Source: Salipiger abyssi
GTDB taxonomy: Bacteria > Pseudomonadota > Alphaproteobacteria > Rhodobacterales > Rhodobacteraceae
Reading direction: 5' to 3'
Assembly (NCBI RefSeq): GCF_001975705.1
Contig: NZ_CP015093.1
Span: forward strand, 3,294,501-3,358,500
DNA: 64,000 nt
Below, one piece after another: positions 38,154-47,024 of this stretch. The position numbers and the translations under genes were made by a program. Position 1 is the stretch's first letter; every line of letters begins with the position of its first letter. The notes below the pieces were generated by a model. It had not been told where the DNA came from. It worked only from the letters and a program-made list of their open reading frames with translations, and did no database searches.

Positions 38154-38260
38154 GGCGCGACATAAGCGGAAGCGCGCGGGATGTGCAACGGGCCCCGAGC
38201 GTTTTCCGCAGCGCCTGTGTTGCGCTTTCCGCCGGTGCCGATCCGCCCTAGATAAGCCCC

Positions 38261-39367
38261 ATGCAACGCGCGTTTTTCATCGGTTCCGAGATCTATCGCG
38301 GCTCGCGCTACGGCGCCCGCCATCCGCTCTCCATCGAGCGGGTGCCGGCGGCGACCGATCTCGCCCGCCTTCTGGGCTGGCTGCCGTCACGGCTCTACCG
38401 CACCAGCCCCCGCGCGCGCCCCGCCGCGCTCACGAGCTTTCACAGCCCCGCCTATGTCGCGGCGCTTCAGGCGGCGGAGGCGTCGGGCGCTGTCAGCGAC
38501 GCGATCCGCGAGCGCCACGGGCTCGGCACTCTGTCGAACCCGGTCTTTCCCGAGATGTACCGCCGCCCGGCCACCGCCGTGGGCGGCGGGCTGCTCGCTG
38601 CCGAGCTGGTGATGTCGGGGCAGGTCCGCGCGGTCTACAATTCCGGCGGCGGCACCCATCACGCCCTGGCTGACCGCGCCGCCGGGTTCTGCTTTCTCAA
38701 CGAGCCGGTGCTGACCATCCGGCACCTGCTGCGGCTCGGTGCCCGCCGTGTCGTCTATGTGGATATAGACGCCCATCACGGCGACGGGGTGGAGATCGCC
38801 TTTCACGGCTCCTCGCAAGTGCGGGTGATCTCTCTGCACGAAGACCGGCGCTGGCCCTTCACCGGCGCGCTTGCCGATACCGGCGGTGGCGCGGCCTTCA
38901 ACCTGCCGGTGCCGCGCGGCTTCAACGACAGCGAATTCACCTACGCGCTGGAAGAGCTGATCCTGCCCGCCGTCGAGGGGTTTGCGCCCGACGCCGTGTT
39001 CCTGCAATGCGGCGCCGACGCGCTCACCGAAGACCCGCTGTCGCGGCTAACGCTCTCCAACAACAGCCATTTCCGCGCGGTCGCGGCGCTCTTCGCGCTG
39101 GCGCCGCGCCTGATCGTCTCGGGTGGCGGCGGCTACAACCCGTGGTCGGTGGCGCGCTGCTGGGCCGGGGTCTGGGCGACGCTCTCGGGACAGGATCTGC
39201 CCGACGCGTTGCCCGAGCCCGCCCGGACGCACATGCGCGGGCTCAGCTGGGCGCGCAAGGGCCGTCCGGCGCCCGAGCTGCTCGCCACCCTGCGCGACGC
39301 ACCGCGCGACGATCCGATCCGTGACGAGATCCGCGCGGGCATCGCGCATCTGCGCCAGCGGCTCTGA
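38261..39367 (+). CDS. Histone deacetylase-like / acetoin utilization protein AcuC family
   Basis: A 368-residue arginase-deacetylase fold protein. Zn and catalytic motifs of class I/II HDACs are visible: GGTHHAL (His pair about residues 128-129), GFCFLNEPVL, DIDAHHGDGVE (about 168-178) and SGGGGYNPWSVAR near 288. It resembles bacterial AcuC-type lysine deacetylases acting on acetylated proteins or small amines. It is divergent from the AbrB gene (107-bp gap) and convergent with alkD. Confidence 0.92.
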   Translation: MQRAFFIGSEIYRGSRYGARHPLSIERVPAATDLARLLGWLPSRLYRTSPRARPAALTSFHSPAYVAALQAAEASGAVSDAIRERHGLGTLSNPVFPEMYRRPATAVGGGLLAAELVMSGQVRAVYNSGGGTHHALADRAAGFCFLNEPVLTIRHLLRLGARRVVYVDIDAHHGDGVEIAFHGSSQVRVISLHEDRRWPFTGALADTGGGAAFNLPVPRGFNDSEFTYALEELILPAVEGFAPDAVFLQCGADALTEDPLSRLTLSNNSHFRAVAALFALAPRLIVSGGGGYNPWSVARCWAGVWATLSGQDLPDALPEPARTHMRGLSWARKGRPAPELLATLRDAPRDDPIRDEIRAGIAHLRQRL

Positions 39368-39371
39368 TCCC

Positions 39372-39393
39372 TATTTCGGGAAACCCCGAAATA
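39372..39393. terminator. Hairpin between the convergent deacetylase and AlkD genes
   Basis: TATTTCGGG-AAAC-CCCGAAATA forms a 9-bp stem with a 4-nt loop in the 30-bp gap between stops. The AT ends on both sides suit a bidirectional terminator, though no long T tract is present. Confidence 0.5.
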
Positions 39394-39397
39394 CCGC

Positions 39398-40072
39398 TCA
39401 GAGATATTTCGAGGCTTCGCGAAGCGCGAAAGGCTTCATGCGTGGCCCATGGGTCTCCAGAAAGGCCCGGGTGCGCGCCACATCGTGTTTCGACAGATCG
39501 CGCAGCCACCAGGCCACCGCCTTCTGGATGAACCAGTCGCGGTCAGGCACATAGCCCGCCGCCCAGCCGAGCACCCGGTCGCGGATCGCCAGATCCGCCT
39601 CGGTCGGGTGGTTCATGCGCGCCCAGGGCAGGGTGATCACCAGCGCCGCCCGGCGCGTCCACATCAGCGGGCTCTGGGTCCAGCTCTCGATCCCGGCGAC
39701 CCGGCTGCGATCCGCCGTCAGCCGCCGCTGCCCGGCCTGACAGGCGTGATCGGCGATGGCCCAGCTGTCAAAGCTTGGCACCCAGCTCCGGATCAGCGCC
39801 CAGACCGCATCGTCGGGCCGGATCCGCGCCTGTGTCAGCAGCTTGGCCGCCGCCACGCGCGCCTCGTAGATATCGGTCTGCCAGAGCCCATCCGCCAGCG
39901 CCACGCGCGCCGGCACATCCAGGCTCTGCCGCCAGGCGCGGGTGAGATCGTTGAGCACCGGGGTCGGCACGCCGAGATAGCGCCGGTCGACCTTGTGATA
40001 GGCGCGCATCTCCTCGGCCTTGCCGGGGATCGCCCCCGCCGCAATCTCCGCCAGCGCGTCGTCCGGTGTCAT
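39398..40072 (-). CDS. alkD: DNA alkylation repair glycosylase AlkD-like
   Basis: A 224-residue, all-helical HEAT-like protein. Family features include AEEMRAYHKVDRRYLGVPTP at the N-terminus, WQTDIYEARVAAAKLL near 66, VPSFDSWAIADHACQ (Asp of the catalytic cleft, near 100-115) and DWFIQKAVAWWLRDLSKHD near 180. AlkD removes bulky and cationic alkyl purines without base flipping. It overlaps the flavin-binding gene by 4 nt, so these may be coregulated. The window also encodes AlkC (1670-2809). Confidence 0.92.
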   Translation of the reverse strand: MTPDDALAEIAAGAIPGKAEEMRAYHKVDRRYLGVPTPVLNDLTRAWRQSLDVPARVALADGLWQTDIYEARVAAAKLLTQARIRPDDAVWALIRSWVPSFDSWAIADHACQAGQRRLTADRSRVAGIESWTQSPLMWTRRAALVITLPWARMNHPTEADLAIRDRVLGWAAGYVPDRDWFIQKAVAWWLRDLSKHDVARTRAFLETHGPRMKPFALREASKYL

Positions 40073-40620
40073 GTGGCGTCAGCCTCGATCCCGGTGGGGG
40101 CACCGTCGAGCGTTGCCGCGTTCTTCTCCGCCCAATAGGCGCGCAGCCCGTCATAGCCCTTGGTCTCGGCCCAGCGGCGCAGCGTGTCGCGCTCGCCGGC
40201 GAATTCCATATAGGGCACCGCATAGCCGCAGGAATTCTGCACCAGCTCCACCGCGATCTCGCAGATCTGCCGCGCGCCGGGCAGGTCGGGAAAGAGATCC
40301 AGCATCTCGCCCCAGCCGGGATCGCTGTGCTGGATCATCCGCGCGGTGCCATAGGCGCGCAGGATCAGCGGACGCTTTTCGAAACCGCACCACATCAGCG
40401 TGATCCTGGGATCCTGCAACAGATGCCCCGCGGTCTCGTTGCCCGAGCCGGTGAGATTCAGAAAGGCGATCCGGTTCGGCCCCAGCACCCGCAGCGTGTC
40501 CATGCCCTTGGGGCTGACATTGACCCGCCCCGTGGGCGCGGCGGAGCCGACGAAGAACATGTGCTGCGCCTCGATAAAGGCGATGTGCTCCTCGCTCAGC
40601 GCGTCGAACTGTTTTGCCAT
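40069..40620 (-). CDS. Pyridoxamine 5'-phosphate oxidase family protein
   Basis: A 183-residue split-barrel flavoprotein-like sequence: FIEAQHMFFVGSAAPTGRVNVSPKG near residue 13, then LTGSGNETAGHLLQDPRITLMWCGF (about 55-80) and the C-terminal YAEKNAATLDG. Family members bind FMN or F420 and reduce or oxidise diverse small molecules; the specific reaction cannot be inferred. It is the first gene of a two-gene unit with alkD (4-nt overlap). Confidence 0.88.
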   Translation of the reverse strand: MAKQFDALSEEHIAFIEAQHMFFVGSAAPTGRVNVSPKGMDTLRVLGPNRIAFLNLTGSGNETAGHLLQDPRITLMWCGFEKRPLILRAYGTARMIQHSDPGWGEMLDLFPDLPGARQICEIAVELVQNSCGYAVPYMEFAGERDTLRRWAETKGYDGLRAYWAEKNAATLDGAPTGIEADAT

Positions 40621-40662
40621 ACCAAACTCCGAAAGACATGCTGCGCCGCAGACTATGCCCGT

Positions 40663-40686
40663 CTTTCATCTTTCCGCAAATACTCA
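40663..40686 (-). repeat. Inverted copy of the GAGTATTTGC...GATGAAAG element
   Basis: On the minus strand, TGAGTATTTGCGGAAAGATG then AAAG. It is 42 bp upstream of the flavin-binding gene and 50 bp after the glmS stop. It matches the 21851 copy at all but one or two positions. Confidence 0.8.
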
Positions 40687-40736
40687 CCGCGACCGTGCCG
40701 CCGGACGCGAGGCCGGGCAGGCTGTGCGCGGTCGGA

Positions 40737-42554
40737 TTATTCCACCGTGACCGATTTCGCCAGGTTGCGGGGCTGGTCCACATCGGTGCCCTTCGCCACC
40801 GCCGCGTGATAGGCCAGAAGCTGCGCCGGCAGCGCATAGAGCAGCGGTGACAGGCGCTCATCCACCGCCGGCAGGGTGATCACCTGCCAGACGCCTTCGC
40901 CGGCCTGCGCCGCACCCGCCGCGTCGGTGATCAGGCAGACCTTGCCGCCGCGCGCCATGACCTCCTGCATGTTCGACACGGTCTTGTCGAAGAGCGAGTC
41001 ATGCGGCGCCATGACGATCACCGGCACGGTCTTGTCGATCAGCGCGATGGGGCCGTGCTTCAATTCTCCAGACGCATAAGCTTCGGCGTGTATGTAGCTG
41101 ATTTCCTTTAGCTTGAGCGCGCCTTCCAAAGCAAGAGGGTACATCAGACCGCGGCCCAGGAACAGCACGTCGCGCGCCTCGGAGATCTGTTTCGCGGCCT
41201 TTTCGATGGTCGCGTCGCGATCGAGCGCGGCGTTGAAGAGCCCCGGCAGAGCGCGCAGCTCGGCGAGCAGCGCGGCGGCGTCGGACTCTGGCATGATCCC
41301 GCGCGCGGTGGCTGCCTTTATTGCCAGCAAAAGCAACACGTTGAGCTGGCATGTGAAGGCTTTGGTGGAGGCGACGCCAACCTCGACGCCGGCATGGATC
41401 GGTAGCGCCAGATCGCTCTCGCGCGCGATGGAGCTGGTCTCCACATTGACCACCGAGACGATCTTGTCGGCTTTTTCCTTGCAATAGCGCAGGGCGGCCA
41501 GCGTATCGGCGGTCTCGCCCGATTGCGAGACAAAGAGCGCCACGGTGCCCGGCAGTACCGGCGGTTCGCGATAGCGGAATTCCGAGGCGATATCGACCTC
41601 GACAGGCAGGTGCGCCAGCCGCTCGAACCAGTATTTCGCCGTCAGGCAGGCGTAGTACGCGGTGCCGCAGGCCACCAGCGTCAGCCGATCAACCTTATTG
41701 AAATCAAGATCTTCCGAGGGGATATTGATGCTTTCCCCGTCGAGGTAGGCCCCCAGCGCATCGGCGAGAACGCTGGGCTGTTCGGCGATCTCCTTGGCCA
41801 TGAAATGCTTGAACCCGGCCTTGTCGACCCGCGCCGCATCCATGCGGATCTTACGGGCCTCGCGGTTCACAAGACGGTTCTCCATGTCGAAGATCTGTGC
41901 GCCCTCGCGGGTCACAACCGCCCAGTCGCCGTCTTCGAGATAGGTGATCGTGTCGGTAAGCGGCGCCAGCGCGATGGCGTCCGAGCCGACGAACATCTCG
42001 CCCTCGCCATGGCCGATGGCCAGCGGCGCTCCCTTGCGGGCGCCGATGATCAGGTCGTCTTCCCCGTCGAAGAGAAAGGCCAGCGCAAAGGCGCCTTCCA
42101 GCCGCGACACGGTTTTCGCCGCTGCCTCGGCGGGGCTCAGCCCGGCGTCGAGATAGTGCCGGGTCAGCATCGCGACCGGCTCGGTATCGGTGTCGGTCTC
42201 GGGCAGGAGGCCGTGCTCGCTCAGCTCTTCGCGCAGCTCGCGGAAATTCTCGATGATGCCGTTATGGACCACCGCCACCGGCCCGCAGCGATGCGGGTGG
42301 GCGTTGCGGGTGGACGGCGCGCCATGGGTGGCCCAGCGGGTCTGGCCAATGCCGGATTTGCCCGCCAGCGGCTCGTGCACCAGCAGGTCGGAGAGATTGA
42401 CCAGCTTGCCCACCGCACGGCGGCGGTCGAGCCGACCGTCGTTCACCGTGGCGATCCCCGCGCTGTCGTAACCGCGATATTCCAGCCGCCGCAGGGCCTC
42501 GACCAGCATGGGGGCGACTTCGTGCGACCCCAGAACGCCGACAATTCCACACAT
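40737..42554 (-). CDS. glmS: Glutamine--fructose-6-phosphate aminotransferase (isomerizing)
   Basis: A 605-residue enzyme making glucosamine-6-phosphate from fructose-6-P and glutamine, the first step to UDP-GlcNAc. N-terminal Cys nucleophile MCGIVGVLG (Cys2), the glutaminase loop TRWATHGAPSTRNAHPH, and two SIS isomerase domains (SQSGETADTLAALR, VEVGVASTKAFTCQL) with C-terminal NLAKSVTVE. It starts 5 nt after the glmU stop, so glmU-glmS is an operon. No glmS ribozyme is expected or seen in this lineage. Confidence 0.97.
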   Translation of the reverse strand: MCGIVGVLGSHEVAPMLVEALRRLEYRGYDSAGIATVNDGRLDRRRAVGKLVNLSDLLVHEPLAGKSGIGQTRWATHGAPSTRNAHPHRCGPVAVVHNGIIENFRELREELSEHGLLPETDTDTEPVAMLTRHYLDAGLSPAEAAAKTVSRLEGAFALAFLFDGEDDLIIGARKGAPLAIGHGEGEMFVGSDAIALAPLTDTITYLEDGDWAVVTREGAQIFDMENRLVNREARKIRMDAARVDKAGFKHFMAKEIAEQPSVLADALGAYLDGESINIPSEDLDFNKVDRLTLVACGTAYYACLTAKYWFERLAHLPVEVDIASEFRYREPPVLPGTVALFVSQSGETADTLAALRYCKEKADKIVSVVNVETSSIARESDLALPIHAGVEVGVASTKAFTCQLNVLLLLAIKAATARGIMPESDAAALLAELRALPGLFNAALDRDATIEKAAKQISEARDVLFLGRGLMYPLALEGALKLKEISYIHAEAYASGELKHGPIALIDKTVPVIVMAPHDSLFDKTVSNMQEVMARGGKVCLITDAAGAAQAGEGVWQVITLPAVDERLSPLLYALPAQLLAYHAAVAKGTDVDQPRNLAKSVTVE

Positions 42555-42559
42555 ATCCG

Positions 42560-43909
42560 TTACCCCTTGGTCTGTTTTGCTTTTTTGGCGCGCAACATGT
42601 CGAAGAGCCGGGTTGCGAAGCCGGGTTTCGTCACCTGTTTCGCACGCCCCAGCGCCAGCGCGCCCGGCGCCACGTCCTCGGTGATGACCGAGCCCGAGCC
42701 GGTCATGGCGCCATCGCCCACGGTGACCGGGGCCACCAGCATCGTGTCGGAGCCGATAAAGGCGCCCTTGCCGATGGTGGTGCGGTGCTTGAACACGCCG
42801 TCGTAATTGCAGGTGATGGTGCCGGCGCCGATATTGCTGCCGTCGCCGATATCGGCATCGCCGAGATAGGTCAGGTGATTGGCCTTCACGCCCTCGCCGA
42901 GATAGGCGTTCTTGACCTCGACGAAATTGCCCACATGGCTGTCTTCGGCAAGCTCGGCGCCCGGGCGCAGCCGGGCGAAGGGGCCGACCACGGCACCGCG
43001 GCTGACATGGGCGCCCTCGAGATGCGAAAAGCCGCGGATGCGGGCGCCGGATTCCACCGTGACGCCGGGGCCGAAGATCACGTTGGGCTCGATTTCCGCA
43101 TCGCGGCCGACGGCGGTGTCCCAGGCGAAAAACACCGTGTCGGGCGCCTGCAAGGCGACGCCGTCCGCCATGAGCCGGGCGCGGAGGCCTTGCTGGAACG
43201 CCGTCTCGGCGCCGGCCAGCTCGGCGCGGGAGTTGATCCCGAGCGTCTCGGCCTCGGCGCAATGCACGACGCCGGCGGAGAGGCCGCGCGCGCGGGCGAT
43301 GGTGACGATGTCGGGCAGGTAATATTCGCCGGCGGCGTTGTCGTTCGTCACCGCCGAGACCAGCCCCATGAGGGTCTGCGCGTCGGCGGACACAACGCCG
43401 GAATTACAAAGCGTTATGGCGCGTTCCTCATCTGTGGCATCCTTGAATTCCACGATGCGGGTCAGCGTGTCACCCTCGGTCACCAGCCGCCCGTAGCGGC
43501 CCGGATCGGCGGCCTCGAAGCCCAGCACCACCACGTCATGGGCGGCACGGGCGCGGGCCATGGCCTCCAGCGTGTCCTGGCTGATAAAGGGCGTGTCGCC
43601 GTAAAGCACGATGGCGTCGCCTTCGAACCCGTCGAGCTCCGGCGCGGCCTGCGCCACCGCATGGGCGGTGCCGAGCTGCTTTTCCTGGATCACCACCCGG
43701 GCCTCGGGGGCGTAATCATGCGCGGCCTGGGCCACCTGTTCTGCCTCATGGCCCGCGACCACGATGGTGCGGGCGGGCTCAAGCGTCTGGCCGGCGCGCA
43801 TGGCGTGCCAGAGCATCGGCGCATGCGCGATGCGGTGCAGCACCTTGGGACGGTCGGACTCCATGCGGGTGCCCTTGCCCGCAGCAAGGATGATCAGGGC
43901 GATGCTCAT
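42560..43909 (-). CDS. glmU: Bifunctional UDP-GlcNAc pyrophosphorylase / glucosamine-1-P acetyltransferase
   Basis: A 449-residue two-domain protein. The N-terminal uridyltransferase has LAAGKGTRMESDRPKVLH (about residues 9-26) and VLYGDTPFIS. The C-terminal left-handed beta-helix acetyltransferase shows hexapeptide repeats and EVKNAYLGEGVKANHLTYLGDADIG (about residues 344-368), with the last GNGxxT-type region near GAGTITCNYDG. Start MSIALIILAAGKGTR at 43909 is the family start; the upstream in-frame ATG at 43984 is not. It is the first gene of glmU-glmS. Confidence 0.97.
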   Translation of the reverse strand: MSIALIILAAGKGTRMESDRPKVLHRIAHAPMLWHAMRAGQTLEPARTIVVAGHEAEQVAQAAHDYAPEARVVIQEKQLGTAHAVAQAAPELDGFEGDAIVLYGDTPFISQDTLEAMARARAAHDVVVLGFEAADPGRYGRLVTEGDTLTRIVEFKDATDEERAITLCNSGVVSADAQTLMGLVSAVTNDNAAGEYYLPDIVTIARARGLSAGVVHCAEAETLGINSRAELAGAETAFQQGLRARLMADGVALQAPDTVFFAWDTAVGRDAEIEPNVIFGPGVTVESGARIRGFSHLEGAHVSRGAVVGPFARLRPGAELAEDSHVGNFVEVKNAYLGEGVKANHLTYLGDADIGDGSNIGAGTITCNYDGVFKHRTTIGKGAFIGSDTMLVAPVTVGDGAMTGSGSVITEDVAPGALALGRAKQVTKPGFATRLFDMLRAKKAKQTKG

Positions 43910-44019
43910 GCCGGTTTCTCGTTTGTGTTCTGCCTGAGCCCGTTTTATCGGGTCAGGGAACAGGGGCAAGATGGTGCGTATCACGTTGGATTTCGGCGTG
44001 TGACAGGAAAGGGCGGCAC

Positions 44020-44682
44020 ATGCGGACGGTGATCTTCGATCTCGACGGAACGCTGGCGGATACCAGCGGCGATCTGATCGCCGCCGCGAACCGGTGTTTC
44101 GAGCGCATGGGCGGGCCGGTGCGGCTCGATCCCGTTGCCGATGCCTCGACGGCGTTTCGCGGCGGTCGCGCCATGCTGCGGCTGGGGCTGGAGCGTGCGG
44201 GCACGCCGGACGAGGCGGTGGTGGAACGCTGGTATCCGGAACTGCTCGACGCTTATGGTGATGCGATCGACACGCACACGGTGCTCTATCCCGGCGCGGT
44301 TGCGGCGGTGGAGGCGCTGCGCGCGGCGCATGTACCCGTTGGCATCTGCACCAACAAGCCCGAGGCGCTGGCCGAGACGCTGCTGCGCCGGCTGGGGGTG
44401 CGCGATCTTTTCGGCGCGCTGATCGGGGCGGACACGCTGCCGGTGCGCAAGCCAGATCCGGCGCCGCTGGCCGAGACGGTCCGGCGACTGGGCGGAGTGT
44501 TGGCGCAAAGCTGCCTCATCGGCGACACCGAGACCGACCGCAAGACCGCCGCCGCGGCGGGCGTGCCCTGCATTCTGGTGACCTTCGGCCCCGATGGCGA
44601 GGCGGTGCGGGCGCTGACCCCCGAGGGGGTGATCGGGCATTTCGACGAGCTCGGCGCCGAGTTGGCGCGGCTGACGGGGTGA
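44020..44682 (+). CDS. gph: HAD-family hydrolase, phosphoglycolate phosphatase-like
   Basis: A 220-residue HAD phosphatase. Motif I is FDLDGTLADTSGDL (Asp nucleophile about residues 6 and 8), motif II ICTNKP (Thr), motif III lysine in VRKPDPAPL, motif IV GDTETDRKTAAAAG. The cap is of the small helical C1 type, as in Gph, which removes 2-phosphoglycolate produced by oxygenation or DNA repair. Specificity is an assignment by similarity, and other small phosphatases share these motifs. It is divergent from glmU (110-bp gap). Confidence 0.88.
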   Translation: MRTVIFDLDGTLADTSGDLIAAANRCFERMGGPVRLDPVADASTAFRGGRAMLRLGLERAGTPDEAVVERWYPELLDAYGDAIDTHTVLYPGAVAAVEALRAAHVPVGICTNKPEALAETLLRRLGVRDLFGALIGADTLPVRKPDPAPLAETVRRLGGVLAQSCLIGDTETDRKTAAAAGVPCILVTFGPDGEAVRALTPEGVIGHFDELGAELARLTG

Positions 44683-44687
44683 GGCCG

Positions 44688-44750
44688 GAAAATCTTTCGG
44701 AGGAAAGATTTTCGCCGCCGGTGCGGCAAGATTTTTCGTACGAAAAATCT
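44688..44750. repeat. Two palindromes between gph and the aminotransferase gene
   Basis: GAAAATCTTTC-GGAG-GAAAGATTTTC (44688-44713) starts 5 bp after gph and could act as its terminator. A 22-bp perfect palindrome with centre CGTACG and arms AGATTTTT/AAAAATCT (44729-44750) follows after 15 bp. They resemble the paired palindromes at 37020 and 53730 in length and position. Confidence 0.7.
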
Positions 44751-44800
44751 CCGGTGCGGCGCGGATTGACGCGGGCGGCGCGCGGGCGCATGTAAGACGC

Positions 44801-45994
44801 ATGGAAGAGCGCTTTACCGGCAGTTTCACCCAGCAGGAGCCGATCCCCGAAGAGGGCATCGCGGCGGCGCTTTCGGTTTTGCGCCACGGGCGGCTGCATC
44901 GCTACAACGTCGCCCCGGGCGAGCTTTCCGAGACCGCGCTGCTGGAGCAGGAATTCGCCGCGATGACCGGCGCGCGCTTTGCGCTGGCGGTGGCGTCGGG
45001 CGGTTATGCGCTGGGATGCGCGCTGCGTGCGGTGGGCGTGCAGCCCGGCGACCGGGTGCTGACCAACGCCTTCACGCTGGCGCCGGTGCCCGGAGCCATC
45101 GCCTCGGTCGGCGCGGAGCCGGTCTTTGTCGGCGTGACCGAGGATCTGGTGATCGATCTCGACGATCTGGCGGCCAAGCTCGACCGCGCCCGCGTGCTGA
45201 TGCTCAGCCATATGCGCGGCCATATCTGCGACATGGGCCGGCTGATGGCGATGTGCGACGAGGCTGGCGTCACGGTGATCGAAGATTGTGCCCACACCAT
45301 GGGCGCCGCCTGGGACGGCGTGCCCTCCGGGCGGCACGGCGCGGTGGGCTGCTATTCGACCCAGACCTACAAGCATATGAATTCCGGCGAGGGCGGCTTT
45401 CTCGTCACTGATGACGAGGAGATCGCCGCGCGGGCGGTGATCCTCTCGGGCTCCTACATGCTGTATGAGCGGCATCTTGCGGCGCCGGGGCCGGAGGTGT
45501 TCGAGCGGGTGAAATACCACACGCCCAACGTTTCGGGCCGCATGGACAATCTGCGCGCCGCGATCCTGCGGCCGCAGCTGCGCACGCTCGACGAGCAGGT
45601 GGCGCGCTGGAACGAGCGTTATCGCGTGGTCGAGGAGGGGCTGCGCGGCGTGCCCGGGCTGACCCTCATCGCGCGCGACCCGCGCGAGACCTATGTCGGC
45701 TCCTCTATCCAGGTCCTGCTGCTCGACTGGGCGCCTGAGGCGCTTCAGGAGGTGCTGGCGCGCTGCGCCGCGCGCGGGGTGGAGCTGAAATGGTTCGGCG
45801 GGGCCGAGCCCGTGGCCTTTACCTCACGCTACGATTCCTGGCGCTACGCCGAGACCGAGGCGCTGCCGGCGACCGACCGGGTGCTGGCCGGGATCGTTGA
45901 CATGCGCCTGCCGCTGACCTTCAGTCCCGAGGATTGCGCCCAGATCGCCCGGATCATCCGCGCCGAGGTCTCGGCGGTGTTTCAGCGCGGCTGA
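44801..45994 (+). CDS. DegT/DnrJ/EryC1/StrS family aminotransferase
   Basis: A 397-residue PLP enzyme with fold type I. Family marks: TGARFALAVASGGYALGCAL (substrate and PLP phosphate region), SHMRGHICDMGRLMAMCDEAGVTVIEDCAHTMGA with the PLP-ring Asp, and the Schiff-base Lys in TQTYKHMNSGEGGF (about residue 190). C-terminal residues resemble those acting on nucleotide sugars or other keto-sugars. Neighbours (glmU/glmS, gph) do not define a pathway, so the substrate is open. It lies after two palindromes, with about 50 bp of leader. Confidence 0.85.
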   Translation: MEERFTGSFTQQEPIPEEGIAAALSVLRHGRLHRYNVAPGELSETALLEQEFAAMTGARFALAVASGGYALGCALRAVGVQPGDRVLTNAFTLAPVPGAIASVGAEPVFVGVTEDLVIDLDDLAAKLDRARVLMLSHMRGHICDMGRLMAMCDEAGVTVIEDCAHTMGAAWDGVPSGRHGAVGCYSTQTYKHMNSGEGGFLVTDDEEIAARAVILSGSYMLYERHLAAPGPEVFERVKYHTPNVSGRMDNLRAAILRPQLRTLDEQVARWNERYRVVEEGLRGVPGLTLIARDPRETYVGSSIQVLLLDWAPEALQEVLARCAARGVELKWFGGAEPVAFTSRYDSWRYAETEALPATDRVLAGIVDMRLPLTFSPEDCAQIARIIRAEVSAVFQRG

Positions 45995-46055
45995 GGCGGC
46001 GGGCGACAGAACAGCGGCGCGCTGCGCGCCGGAGATATCGGTGGGAGGACCGGTC

Positions 46056-47024
46056 ATGACCACAGTCAACACAATTCCCGAGACGGCGCTGGCCTGGCAT
46101 CGCGACGGCAGGGGCGCGGTTCTGGCAACGGTGATCGAGACATGGGGCTCGGCGCCCCGCCGTGTCGGCGCGCAGCTCGTGGTGTCGGGCGCGGGCGAGA
46201 TCGAGGGCTCGGTCTCTGGCGGCTGCGTCGAGGGCGCGGTGATCGTCGAGGCGCTGGAGGCGCTGGAGGAGGGCGCCGCGCGCGAGCTGGAATTCGGCGT
46301 CTCCGATCAGGATGCCTTTGCCGTGGGTCTGGCCTGCGGCGGCACCATCCGGGTGCTGGTCGAGCCGGTGGGCAAGGTGCTGCCCGAGGCGCTGCTGGCC
46401 GGGCTCTGCGCCGAGCGCGCGGCGCGGCGGGCGGTGGCCTATGTGGCCGATCTCGACAGCGGCGCGCGGCGGCTCGACAGCACCGGTCACGAGACGCGCT
46501 TCCGCATGGATCGCTCGGGGTTCGAGGAGGAGAGTCGGACATTCGTCGCCATCCACAACCCGCCGCTGCGGCTGATCGTGGTGGGCGCGGTGCATATCGC
46601 CCAGGCACTGGTGCCGATGGCCAAGATCGCCGGCTACGACCCCGCCATTGTCGACCCGCGCGAGACCTTCGGCGCAGACTCCCGCTTTCCCGGCGAGACG
46701 CTGCTCAACGACTGGCCCGACGAGGCGGTGGAAAAGCTCGGGCTCGACGGGCGCACCGCGCTGGTGCTGCTGACCCACGACCCCAAGCTCGACGATCCGG
46801 CGCTGGAGCTGGCGCTGCGCTCGGACTGCTTCTATATCGGCGCGCTCGGCTCCACCCGCACCCATGCCAAGCGCGTGGCGCGGCTGACAGAGGCCGGGTT
46901 CTCCGAGGCAGAGATCGCGCGCATCCACGGGCCGGTTGGGCTCGATATCGGCGCCTCCGGCCCCTCGGAGATCGCCGTGTCGATCCTTGCCGAGATGACC
47001 CGGGTGCTGAGGAAGGGCGCATGA
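46056..47024 (+). CDS. XdhC/CoxI family protein (molybdoenzyme maturation)
   Basis: A 322-residue protein with the XdhC_CoxI N-terminal domain (WGSAPRRVGAQLVVSGAGEIEGSVSGGCVEGAV, residues about 29-61) and a C-terminal Rossmann domain (LIVVGAVHIAQALVPMAKIAGYD, about 170-192; YIGALGSTRTHAKRV near 268). XdhC-type proteins insert or sulfurate the molybdenum cofactor of xanthine or CO dehydrogenases. GGGAGGAC precedes ATG 46056. It overlaps the next gene by 4 nt; the target enzyme is not in this window. Confidence 0.9.
   Translation: MTTVNTIPETALAWHRDGRGAVLATVIETWGSAPRRVGAQLVVSGAGEIEGSVSGGCVEGAVIVEALEALEEGAARELEFGVSDQDAFAVGLACGGTIRVLVEPVGKVLPEALLAGLCAERAARRAVAYVADLDSGARRLDSTGHETRFRMDRSGFEEESRTFVAIHNPPLRLIVVGAVHIAQALVPMAKIAGYDPAIVDPRETFGADSRFPGETLLNDWPDEAVEKLGLDGRTALVLLTHDPKLDDPALELALRSDCFYIGALGSTRTHAKRVARLTEAGFSEAEIARIHGPVGLDIGASGPSEIAVSILAEMTRVLRKGA

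Noticed and set aside
41523..42806. Long open frame on the plus strand over glmS/glmU
   Set aside because: It is the antisense shadow of glmS and glmU, whose domains and starts are clear on the minus strand. High GC opens frames on both strands.
40737..43262. 841-residue version of GlmS
   Set aside because: The first 236 residues are an out-of-frame reading of glmU; MCGIVG with the catalytic Cys2 marks the true start at 42554.
46142..47020. N-terminal extension of the molybdopterin-binding protein
   Set aside because: The long frame open from 46142 is the out-of-phase shadow of the XdhC gene; the real start is ATG 47021 in a 4-nt overlap.
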